Positions 1 through 10,732 of a DNA stretch of 64,000 bases are shown here, piece after piece. The DNA lies in the NCBI GenBank assembly GCA_020055645.1, contig CM034547.1:50718909-50782908 (forward strand). Reading direction: 5' to 3'. This DNA comes from Tomocerus qinae (taxonomy: Eukaryota > Arthropoda > Collembola > Entomobryomorpha > Tomoceridae). Under the pieces are notes generated by a model. The model had not been told where the DNA came from and searched no databases. It saw nothing but the letters and a program-made list of their open reading frames with translations. The stretch's first letter is position 1, and every line of letters starts with the position of its first letter. The translations under genes and the position numbers were made by a program.

Positions 1-2662
1 AGAAACACGTACAGAGTAGGCAGAGCAGAGAGACACGCTTCTTTGACTTTCACCTTGTAAGCTTTCTTACATAACTCCTTATATAGCCTCCTTATAAGCC
101 TCCTTATATAACTTTTAGCATGCCAAGAAAGTTTTTGTTCAAGTTTCAAAAGAAATGCTTCATTTACATGGAGGAACGCTCTGTAATCGAACTCTGTGTG
201 TACGAAACGGTACATCATATAAAAATGTGCAGCTACAAAGCTACATACGTATTCAACATGTTTTAACTTTATAATTTATCCACTTTGATGTTGACGCACC
301 CATAAATACAACAATAAGTGTGCAGTACGGTATGTATGTACCCATAATAGTACAGGATGACTTCAAATGAAGCCATCTTTGTTTTTAAATGTTTGAAGTT
401 TGAGCTCAAGAATAGCTCTTGAAGGAGTGGCTTATTTTTTACGATATTTGGATCATTCGAAACAAAGTGGAACAAACAATACGAATGCAATACAAAACGT
501 TTTAACATGTTTCCTAAATACTCGTAGTTAGACAGCATTGTCTTAAGTGTCTGTAGCTTTGTCAAGGAAAAAAGTTTTGGTAGTAAAGATGTATTAATAT
601 TTTGACGTACGAATTATCATGGGAAGATCTTAATTCAAAGTAGATTATACTATTATACATCAGTCGGTGGAAGACAATCATATGTATCAAGTCGCTGTAA
701 ATCCGTTGTGTGAGGTAGCCATGCGGTCATATTTTTAGTTAACTCCAACAACGCAAAGGTATTAAAATGCCGTAAAACTACAATGGAAGTGTAAATTACA
801 AAGCAGTCTTTTCCAACTAACTTATCCATTCCCCACCTAGAGGTTTTGTAGTTTGAAAAGATTATGATCATTGAATGTTACTTAACTTACTGCCTTTTCC
901 GTGAACTTGTATTGAATATGTATTTCGTTCCAACCAAATTTTAACATTATAAAACTTTTAACTTACTACTTCTATTGACTTTAATTCTGGGGAAAATGGT
1001 GCGTAAGTTAAGTAAAAGTTTCATTTTACGAGAAAAGTTTAAAACAATTCTGTGTGTTTTTATGCTACAAAAGTGATGAAACTCAATTTTGAAATGAAGG
1101 TTGCGTTGAAGAGTTACTTGTACACTGAAATTGTAAGGAAACATTCATTCTCTACATGATTTTAAGCCAAGTACTTGCAAGTGGTTGAATTTTAATTTAA
1201 TGCATAACTTTCTTTGTTCTGTAATAAACAGATGTTTCAAGAGCAAGTGAAACATCGAGTTAACCATTGAGAAATGAGGTTGTTGTATTATAAACACGGA
1301 AAACTTACTTATTTTGGAAGTTTTCTCATTCTTTCCATGGTTAACAAAATCAATTGGAACCAAGACGGTTATTTTCACAATTCATATTTCAAAGGTATGT
1401 TTGTACACATACATCTTTACATCAAGTCAAAAGACAGATGTATACATAAGAGAAAGGAAATATTAAAGCGGAGATATATGCAACGTAAGTTACACCGTGT
1501 ACGATTCAAAAGGTAGTTGACCTGAATTTCACTTCCCTTGCGCCAAATACATATGAAACTTTCACTTGCATATTAGCCAACATTTTAGTCCATTTCTAAT
1601 TTAGATTCGCTCTACTATCATTTGAATCGCACAGTGACATTTAAAGTGGCAGCTGAGCAGTTTAGGTGGCGATAACCAGTGTAAAAGCAGACTGAACACT
1701 CTCTTTACATTCTTGGAGTGAAATACAGCTTATAATTAAGGAAAGCTTTCCACCTTTGCTTGTGCTGAGAAGAGCCCACAGGGTCAATTTACTAATTTGA
1801 GACAAATATGAAAGAGAGATTCCATTGTTAGGTTTTAGCATGGCTGAGTTTTGAAAAGTGTATGAAATAATTTTTGAATTTTCTATCTGAAAAAGGCATC
1901 CATTTACCCTAGTACGTTCTGAGGGCTCTCAAATACGCTCTTCATGTATTTGCAAGCTAATCTACTTATCTCATCACTGGAAGATGTTCCTGCTCAAATA
2001 CGTAGTCGTTCAGTTCTGCGTGGTCTCATTTCTGGCAAACAACGCAACGCTCAGTGGGTAGAGTATGTAAGGGTTTCAGAGAAGGTTACTTTTTACATTA
2101 CACGCAACTGACTAGTATAGACATTCTGTCAAGCTTAGGGTTTAAAAGATGGGTATAAAATAGATGGTAAATATATGAGGAATAGGGGAAAGTGAGATGA
2201 ATTCATACAATTCCATGTTGTGAAAATATAGATGAAAAGCAATTCTAAATTATGTAATTAGATAGTACACGCAGTTGCAAACATCAAAGATATTTGCTTT
2301 CCGGAATTCATTTCTATATTGACTTCTCGACAACATTGTTGTCAAACGATCAACACAAATCTTGTCTTTTAATCTTCTCTGAGGTTTAGAGAAATGAGTA
2401 ACTCTGATTCCAGCAAGATCGCTAGGATGTCATTTCATTTGTATACTGAGCTATGTATCTTTACTCTACATAAACATAAAGTGGGACATGCGCATGGAAT
2501 TCTTTCACTATTCTTGTATAAAGGTTTGTATAGGTATATGTCCGTAATATTTTACAACTAATGAGCAAGGACTAGACTATCAGTACTGAGTCCAATCAAC
2601 GGCCTATGAAATTCGGGCCAATGCGCGCGCAGTTGCTAGAAATTAACTGATTTCAAAATTTT
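1..2662. other. Upstream non-coding DNA
   Basis: AT-rich sequence with only short random open frames; no exon, RNA gene or transposon end could be supported. Confidence 0.5.
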
Positions 2663-2683
2663 CTAGCACACTTTATGTGCTAG
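2663..2683. repeat. Small perfect hairpin
   Basis: Arms CTAGCACA (2663-2670) and TGTGCTAG (2676-2683) with a 5-nt loop, just left of dispersed repeat A. A related TGTGCTAG motif recurs near the right end of both repeat A copies, so it may belong to the element's terminal structure. Confidence 0.4.
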
Positions 2684-2717
2684 GATTCAACTAGTCTCTA
2701 TATATAATCGCAGACTT

Positions 2718-2739
2718 GATAAATTTACCTGTCTATATA

Positions 2740-2774
<35 letters not shown>

Positions 2775-3659
2775 GTGGTAGGGAGAACCTAGGGAACCTG
2801 CATATATTACGTAAAGCAAAACCCCCTCCCACATGTGTAACGCAAGTGCTGACTGCAACACTTTTGGGTATCCCCTCCTCCCATCAACTGCACACGGAAT
2901 ATATGCAGACTCCTTAAAAGCAAAAAAAGTAAAATGCGCAAGCCCAATTCCTGTAAACCAACGAAATGAGTCGTTTCATATTATTGTTATAACATCTAAT
3001 TAATAATAGTTTACATATAAGAAGGTTGAATGGTGACTATAGATCGAATGGAAATGATTGGAACATTTCATAATGATCGTAATGTGCGTATTAAATAGCA
3101 TTTCAAAACTTCTAACCCAAATTGGTTCTGCTATAATATCGAAAAACTTATTCAACATTTTTTAATAGAGCTAGGTTTACTTTTTACTATCCTCTTAATT
3201 CCTTTGTGCCTTGTGCCAGTTGGGATATCTTTTTGTAGAATTAAATAACAGCACTGGGTAATTAACTATTCTTTAAAAATATTTATTCGTAAGTTGTACT
3301 CATGGGATTTGAACGTTTTTCCAAAATCCTAGAGGGAATCTTATTTTTTCGATTTTAAAAGTTTTGGTAACTTTGTGGGAGTTTTTTCGGAAATAGTCTT
3401 TCATTGTTCCCTATATTTGATGCTACTATCTACAGTTATTATTTTGGTGTAGGAAATTCCTTTTTATCAGGAAGTTGGGGCTGCAGCTAATTTTTCCAAC
3501 CACTGTATAAAATAAAGGTGTATTAATTTAAATGTACTTTGTATTTACAAAGTTAACAACCTAATGGGATTCTTTCGAAATTGTTTTTATTACTGTGATG
3601 GGTGGCCTGCTGAATTTCTCTTGAGTGCTAGATTTGCCCCCTTAGCTGGGTTCACTAGT
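2718..3659 (+). repeat. Dispersed repeat A, copy 1
   Basis: Shares extended homology with 27432-28822. Common landmarks in the same order: ATAAATTTACC plus microsatellite, a GGTAGG-x-GA...CTAGG/TTAGG block, TACGTAA...AAACCCCCTCCC, CCTCCTCCC...AACTRCACAC, a CGAAATGAGT-TGTTTCAT-like block, AGCATTTCAAAACTTCTAA, AGAATTAAATAA, and a common right end CCCCCTTAGCTGGGTTCACTAGT. No coding capacity; type unknown (degenerate non-autonomous transposon is likely). Confidence 0.7.
2733..2770. repeat. (TA)n microsatellite
   Basis: Nearly pure TA dinucleotides within repeat A copy 1; copy 2 carries CTAT/GTAT repeats at the same place. Confidence 0.85.
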
Positions 3660-6189
3660 ATAATATATTATTAGACATCTAAAATTTTGGAAAAGCTCTT
3701 AAGTAAATAGATCCCATAACGTTAGGTCTTGTTACAGACGACATAACTTCTGAATTATTAATGCTATCTCTCTGTACATGATTCTATTACAATTACCAGC
3801 TTTTCCAATGTCGCAGTTGAAAATAAATTGCTAATTTTACCACTACTTTCGAATACACCATAAACAATTTCTGAAATCAGACTAGATATTTATATATTTA
3901 TTGAGCAGTTTGTAAAAGATTTAGTACTGTACTTTACACAGTACAAATACAAAATAACAGGAGTTGGTTAAATATCCTCAAAATGCAACGACTACCACTG
4001 CCACATATTGCCTAGTCAATCATTTGCATGCTCACATCAGAGAAAGCTGTTGGAGAAAGTAAACTCATATCATTGTAGATGTCATGAACAGCATTTGCCT
4101 TTCTCTAACGCATAACCGTAGCCATGTCTTATGATACATATGCTATTGTAATTACCTCATGATAGATGCTTCTTTGACTATGATTCTCTATAATAATATT
4201 TTGCATGTGGAAGATACTGATACTGATTAACCATTAATTTGATTTGGCATGTAAATAGTAAATAATTATATTATCAAAATAAAAATAACAATCTAAAATT
4301 ATAAAATATTTATTTTTTGCTTATTAGTTAGTACTTTCTCTTTTCTTGTACTAATTCAATATAAAACTTTTACTGGAATGAAAGGTGGGGAAAAGTGATA
4401 TTTATGTGTAACAAGAGAAGCAAAGTGTATCATATGGTTTTTAGATATCTCTGTAATTGTGTATGTGTTGTTTGCTGTTCTTATAAAAAGAATCGAAGTA
4501 CTTCGACTACAGTAAAGTTGACTAATATTGAATCAATGTTGTACATATATTTGCAATAAATAAAGAGCAGAAATAAATAGAACTAGAACGGATAGTGATT
4601 ATACACAAATTAATTATTATTATTTTTTCCTTTTCTCAAAATCTTACCTCAGTGAGTGCTTTCAACAGTTTCAACATATTTATGATCTGTCTGTCCTGCC
4701 ATTTAGTTTTTTGCAATAAAATATTTTTTCGCTTTCTTCGCGTGTGAAATAGCCATTGAGTCTAGTAAAACTCAAGTAATTTCCTCGCTTCTTTGCTATT
4801 TTTCGCAGAGAATAAAACGATCTTTATGTTACGCTCTGAAGCATTTTTAACCTTTTGTGCAGTCCTTTCTAACAAATATAAAATGTTACATAAATGTTGA
4901 TCTTCATTCTTCTTCATAACCATAACTATCTATGGCTCATTTTGTAAAAACATTATAAATGTAAAGTTAGCCGCAAGTACTTTCCTTATATCTAATCCTT
5001 GCTAACATGAATATTTCTACAAAATGAGCCATATAGCTCAAAATTTTAACGTCAATTAATTATAATCGTAGACTGAGAACACCTACTTAGTTTTCCAACA
5101 TAAGCAGATTTGCCCAATACTTTTCCTTTGGTGAAATCTGTCTCTGTAGTCAACAAGAGATTCCTGGGGGGTAATTAAGAGATTCCACAGCAGAGAGAGT
5201 GGCCAAAATATTTGAGTAAATGCATCGTAGCAAGAGTAAAAGGGTGTTATGGTTAGGTTGTGATCATACTGAAAGGCTTAGTAAAAGCTGTATCAAGTAA
5301 CAGACAATAATATTCCCTCCCACTCATGTTGTACATCGATTTTAAAGGTAGTTAAAATTGATCGCCGTAAATATCTAGTGTGGATCTATTCACTATTCAA
5401 TATTCATGTACCCTTATTACCCTACCCATTAAACTTATCTATATATGAAAAATAATTCCTTTAAATACCTCGGAGCTCCAATTTTGATAATGTTATTAGA
5501 AAATCTATTTATCACAAAGAATGCTTATAATACTTGATATTTTCGTCCGCTACTCACATGTTTTATTTGATCATTACGAAATTTTCAGATGTCATAATAC
5601 ACGTCCTTCTTAAGTGATTCATTCAAAATAACTGATCCTACCCTTCTTTCTTTTCACTTTATTTTATTTAAAGTTTGCGAAAGTTTCATGTGTACCAATC
5701 AATGTAAAAATGTTTCTTCATTTCCCAAACTTTCCCCACAACTTTCCCAACACAGAAAACATATACCAACATAGAAAATCGTAATAGAAATAGAAAGGTA
5801 ATAGAAAGAAAAGCACTGGTAGACGAAACTGTAATGGATTATCGCTATTAAAACCGGCAATTAAATTAACTATGTTTTAATTTAATCATAATTTTTATTA
5901 TTATACTAATTTTTGGATATACTGAGAATATATTTGACCAGTAGTAACTTCATTCTTGGTGGTATGGTCAACAAAAAGGTGAACATGATAGAGATATTTT
6001 ATTACAATATTAGTTAGAAAACCAAAACATTTGCCATTACAAGTAGTTATGTTTTCGTGTAAATAGCAAATTATGTTGTATTAATAGAATTTGCAATTTA
6101 TGAAATAATACGTTTTGCAAATTGCCAGTATTAGTTGTAGTCAGACACACACGCATGGACTTGTATAACATTTTGTTTGATTTTTCCAG
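3660..6189. other. Upstream non-coding DNA
   Basis: Apart from the inverted repeat at 4931-5033 nothing could be supported here. Confidence 0.5.
4931..5033. repeat. 16-bp perfect inverted repeat, 71-bp loop
   Basis: TATGGCTCATTTTGTA (4931-4946) is the exact reverse complement of 5018-5033, and similarity continues imperfectly for about 10 nt on the inner side. It could be a degenerate MITE or simply a palindrome. Confidence 0.5.
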
Positions 6190-6291
6190 GAAGATGCTTT
6201 ATCCCAACCGAGGAAGGATGCCCAATTGGAGCCTGTAGTGCGGCAGCTAGAATTTGCAAATTCCGAACATATTGTCCAGAAGATGATTGTG
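6190..6291 (+). CDS. Orphan candidate exon, six-cysteine module (LDLa-like spacing)
   Basis: An open segment is framed by acceptor TTTTTCCAG|GA and donor TGT G|GTGAGT, phase 1 on both sides (102 nt). The peptide begins RCFIPTEEGCPIGACSAAAR and ends in YCPEDDCG. Cysteine spacing C-x7-C-x4-C-x6-C-x5-C-x4-C matches the first five cysteines of an LDLa module (this window's true LDLa is x6-x4-x6-x5-x9), with a shortened last loop and no clear calcium motif. It sits 4.1 kb upstream of Alk exon 1 on the same strand. It cannot be joined to that exon in frame directly, so it may be the end of an upstream gene, an alternative 5' exon or a chance open frame. I do not recognise a specific family. Confidence 0.4.
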
Positions 6292-9200
6292 GTGAGTTTC
6301 TACATCAGTTATCGATAAACTTCATTCGAGGGCATCGTGAGAACATGTTGTGCATGGAAAACGTATATTCCACCACTTTCGCTAAATCCTACCACCGGTT
6401 CTGCAAAAATCGGATTTGTTGTTAACAGTGAGTGTGAGTTGAGTTATTTCGAATAGGAGCTTTTTGGCAGCTTAAAAAATATTCCTGGTAAAAGATTTAC
6501 ACTTTTTACATTCACTTTATAAAATCCAATTTTTGGAAAATGTTTGGTATAGCATTCGATGAAAAATTGAGACCTGTACACGAAAGGTTGTAATGCTTTG
6601 CACTGAGTGCTGTGAGATGGTGAGATTGTCCATCGTCACATCACACTTCCTTTAAGCAATTAATTACTAATGCGAGCTAATACTACTGTAATATGTTTAA
6701 TACCCCCATTGGAACCTGGTATCTTTTACTTAAAGTAGGCATATATTAAAATAAGCTTGTATCTTGCATATACGTATTTAATTTCGTAACGTTCCACTTT
6801 GCAATGATTGATTAAGTTGGTGCTTCTTATTTGCACAAAGAAACCCACTTGTGATGTCAATCAATAAGTAAAATATGCATGAGTGTGATATATACATCAG
6901 CACAATTAATGATCCTGATACAGACACTTTAGAAAACTATTAGGATAATAAATCACTTGTAAGTAAGCTCAGATGGATTGAATCCTCGATATGATTACTT
7001 GAATACTTGATTCAGGTGCTTCACTGCCTAGTATTTACTTTGTTAAAGAAACGCAGTACTAAAGCTGTCAATTCCCAAGTTTTCCATACTGACACTGGAG
7101 ATTCTAGGGCTTGTATACGTAGTAGTACTATAATGCAATTGTAGGTGCATCAGCTTTCCTCCATCCACTGTCTGCATAGCCTACATTCTTTTTCAAACCA
7201 TTAGCCTAATACTACACATCGTTTATTTTATACGAAGCAATAAAAGGAACAAATAACATATCATCCGCGGTAAAGAAATATTGGTAGAGAATCCTTCAAC
7301 CAATTCCTCTTTTACTACAGTTTACACATTATTTATTAACTTTTATTAGAATGATAATAAACTGTGAAAACACAGATTTAGAGCAGAAATCGGATGAGAA
7401 CGTTCACAAAAAGGTCGAACTGCAACAAACGAGGTCAAAAAATGTATAGAAGTCAAAAAGAAATGGTAAGAAGTGAAAAAAGTGGTAAGAAGTCAAATGA
7501 AGTAGTTAGAAGCCAAAATAAAAAGCCTAAAACACGATCGAACACTTAAACATTATGTAGTTGGCTGTCCTCTTTAGAAAGAGCTATTACACGACTTTCT
7601 ACGATATACAGAACCAAAGTTACCCACTTTCTCAAACGAGTGGTTGGACACCGATTTGACCCATTAACGAACTTAACCTGTGTTATGACCGAAATTAGTA
7701 GATAGATAGATTGATAGATAAACCCATTTCCAGACAGACAGACAAAGTACTTCCATACAGTAAACTACCGATTCATGAATAATAGTGTAGCTGAATTTAT
7801 GTCATTATGAGATAAACAAGTTAGCTGAACACGTTAGCTGAACAATTACCTCTAGTGTTCACATTTAAGCAGTTCTATTAGTGAAAAATCTATGGCTAAA
7901 AAAGATTTTGGCTAAATAAGAGTTGTCTTTTAGATTCCATCAGATATGGGATAAGTTAAGCCTAGCCTAGTTTATCGCGTAGATGTCGCAAAATTGTCAT
8001 GGAAGAACAACATTATCTTGCATTTAAGGTTGACAACCTGGAAGTATAGCTCTCCATCTTATCCATGTAACGTCTAATGGGTCCTTGAAATGGGGTACCT
8101 ACTACTTAAAAATGCCAGTTTGTTTCATAACAAGTACATGAAACCCATACACTAAATTAGGCATTAACGATGAGTTAATTAATGGGTCAAGTGATGGGTC
8201 CTCATGTTTCATCTGCTTTAGTCTAGATAACTATTTTATTGCAGCAACTTCTAGTAGTAGTTAGCGTTATCCAAAACTAAAAAATTTTGCAAAACGTAGG
8301 TGGGTAATGTACATGTATATAGGGCACTCAAAAACGCGATAAGTAGTGGTGGTATTATTGGTATTAGTAGTACAAGAATCGCATTGGAGTGGTTAGAACA
8401 GCCTTGGAGTACCTACATACTACTACATAATAATATATTGCATATTTAGTCGGCAAGAGTAGGTAGTAGTAGTATGTAGTACGTACAATTAGGGTCTAAT
8501 GCATGGAAGGAGAGTGTGGGCAGACTGAGTATGTATAAGTATTGAGTATTCAGTGCACATGCCATAGATACATAAGGAAAGGAGCTCGGAAGGAGAAGGA
8601 AAGGGAGCTGAACTGAGCTGTGCCGGTTCTTCTGTTCCTGACTCTGCTGTGTCTCTCTGTCGTAGTAGTGAGTAAATAGTGGCATACTACTCCTGTATGT
8701 AGTTGAGGCACATAATACCAAAAATGTAGGAAGGCGGGTGAACTGGAGTTGGCCTGACTTGGAATCCGCCGAAGTAACGGGAGGAAAGTAGTGCACGTTC
8801 TCTTACTACTATTCCATCTGTACTTATACGTCTGGTAATCTAATAGAAGGCTATACTTTCTCTAGTGGGTTCTTAGGTGTACTTATAGGAGGTTGCTGCT
8901 GATGTGTTTGCATGGTTCTTTCTCGTAGGCTGCATAAGTATCGTAACAAGTATTAGGAGTCTACCGAGTTGGTTTGGTTAGGTTCGGGTTTGTTTGGTAT
9001 GTCTATCTATATGTATGTATATGAGCTTATATAGTAGGTAGTATAATGTAATGGTATATAAGTGTAGTAAGCGAGGACGGAACTGAACTGAAAATCCGAA
9101 TCCCACCCTCCTTCAGGCCTAGCCAAGCCAGCATCCCCGCATCTTCCTCGCTTTGGCTCCACTCTCCGTTCTGTAGTGCAGTTTGCTTGTGAAGTGATCC

Positions 9201-10270
9201 CAGCGAGCATCGTCATCATCAACCTCCGCAGCCTGTATTTCACATTGCAATTCTACTACCTACTACTACCGCTATATAATATATATCTGTCTCTATTATT
9301 CATAGTAGTCTTAGTAGACTATGTATTTCCACCTCCTACTACATAGGGTATAGGTAGTATAATAAATAGGCATAGCTACCTACAAGTATGTAGTGGTATG
9401 TCTATGCATAAACTTTTATGTATCTGTGTGACTTACTTATGTAAGGATTATCGTATGTAAGTGTCACTTGATTGTTTACATAATAATACGGACAACAAAG
9501 GAAAACTGTTTACGTTTAATAAAACATCATCGGAAGATTTCAGTTTTACTACTCGTACCCAGCAACTGATTTCTTACATGCCGATACTCGTGTAACTGCA
9601 GCTGTGTAGACTCTGGTCACAAAGGGATTCCTAAGGATAGAATGACCGGTCTCTAGAAAGAGATTTATTTTTAACAACACAGTGCAAATCTAATAACAGT
9701 TTTCTCGTGCACAGTTGAAAGAGATTTTCTAATTCTAATGTACCATATGAAAAGGAATTGAAGTGGGCGTCTGGAGTAAGACACTTGAGAGTGTAGTGCT
9801 AGAGGTGTCTATAGTATAATATTAGCTCCATATGCACTCCTTAGTCTAGCTTGCTTGACTAACAATAAATTGTGTACAATTGTGAGTTTTAAGAGCTATG
9901 ACGGCATGAGACGGAGTGAAGAGCTCTAATTTGTAGCTGCGTCAAGTCTGTTAAAGGCATTTCACTTCTCATAACGTGTTACTGATCTGATCCAAGGACA
10001 ATAGCAAACTATGCTTGAGAAACACCACCACGTTACTCCACTCAGTCTCAGCTCAATCCACACTCACTACTACCAACGAGAGAAAATCTCATTGACGTAG
10101 ACAGTTTCTTTAAACACGTTGAAAATCACTTGTTTGGTTCGGGTCCTAGTCCTTTCCCAACACCCATTATACCACCATGTGCTGAATAAATATCTCTCCG
10201 TATGGGTAACAAAAGAAAAGACTGGATAAAACCCACCCAATAATTTTCCTGACATTTCTTACACCATTCT
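6292..10270. other. DNA upstream of Alk exon 1, possible promoter region
   Basis: About 8280-9420 is full of TAGTAG/TACTAC-type trinucleotide runs. A GC-richer patch at about 9090-9240 (C/T-rich on this strand) stands out from the AT-rich surroundings and could be a promoter or non-coding first exon, but no TATA/Inr arrangement can be claimed. Open frames in this patch have no recognisable homology. Confidence 0.3.
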
Positions 10271-10284
10271 TTTACCTTTTGTAG
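10271..10284 (+). promoter_or_regulatory. Candidate splice acceptor in 5' UTR
   Basis: Pyrimidine-rich tract ending in TTTTGTAG 30 nt upstream of the Alk ATG. It suggests a non-coding upstream exon or a spliced-leader site; neither a partner exon nor a leader can be identified here. Confidence 0.4.
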
Positions 10285-10732
10285 CCACTTGCTAATTATT
10301 TAATTGTTTCTGAGATGGAGACCGTAGAGCAGAGTCAGTCTAATGAAACAACCATGGACACCAAAGAGACTCTTTTCTGTCGTAGTCGACGAGTTAAAAG
10401 AAATAAGGCTATTGTTGCGAACACCGGCTTTTTAGTACTCTTACTGTTTACATGTCTTGTCGGTGATAGTGCCACTGCTCTAGATTCAAGTAGAAATAGA
10501 AACAATGGAAAAGCAAAGTTGAAAGAATGTTCCCATTCTAATCAAAGTGAACCTGTACCAGGGATTTTCTGCAACTTTGAAACCCAGTGTGATTGGACAT
10601 GGCAACAACCTCCGGGACATAAACCTGGATTCCACATTACTACTGGGAAAAAGGTCAATGACAAACTTTTGGCGTTGGGAGACATTTATGCTGCTACTGG
10701 ACCGGTTGAAGACGCTCTCAATCAAACTACAG
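10285..10732 (+). CDS. Alk: Alk exon 1: signal segment and first part of MAM1
   Basis: The ATG at 10315 opens 139 codons plus one base up to donor AG|GTATGT at 10732/10733 (phase 1). Residues 23-31 are rich in Arg/Lys and are followed by a hydrophobic run (about 36-50, TGFLVLLLFTCLVG), which fits a signal peptide with a long basic n-region; cleavage after the ATA near residue 55 is plausible. MAM1 starts at Cys86 (CNFETQCDWTW) and reaches the typical GP-x-D segment (TGPVEDALNQTT). A second Met at residue 14 could be the real start. A strong AG acceptor with a pyrimidine-rich tract ends at 10284, and the frame is open from there to the ATG with an in-frame TAG just before it. The 30 nt 10285-10314 are therefore taken as 5' UTR of a spliced (or trans-spliced) leader exon. 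Confidence 0.85.

Noticed and set aside
8446-8796. 116-codon minus-strand open frame
   Set aside because: Low-complexity Tyr/Ser/Leu-rich translation of trinucleotide-rich DNA; no domain or splice support.
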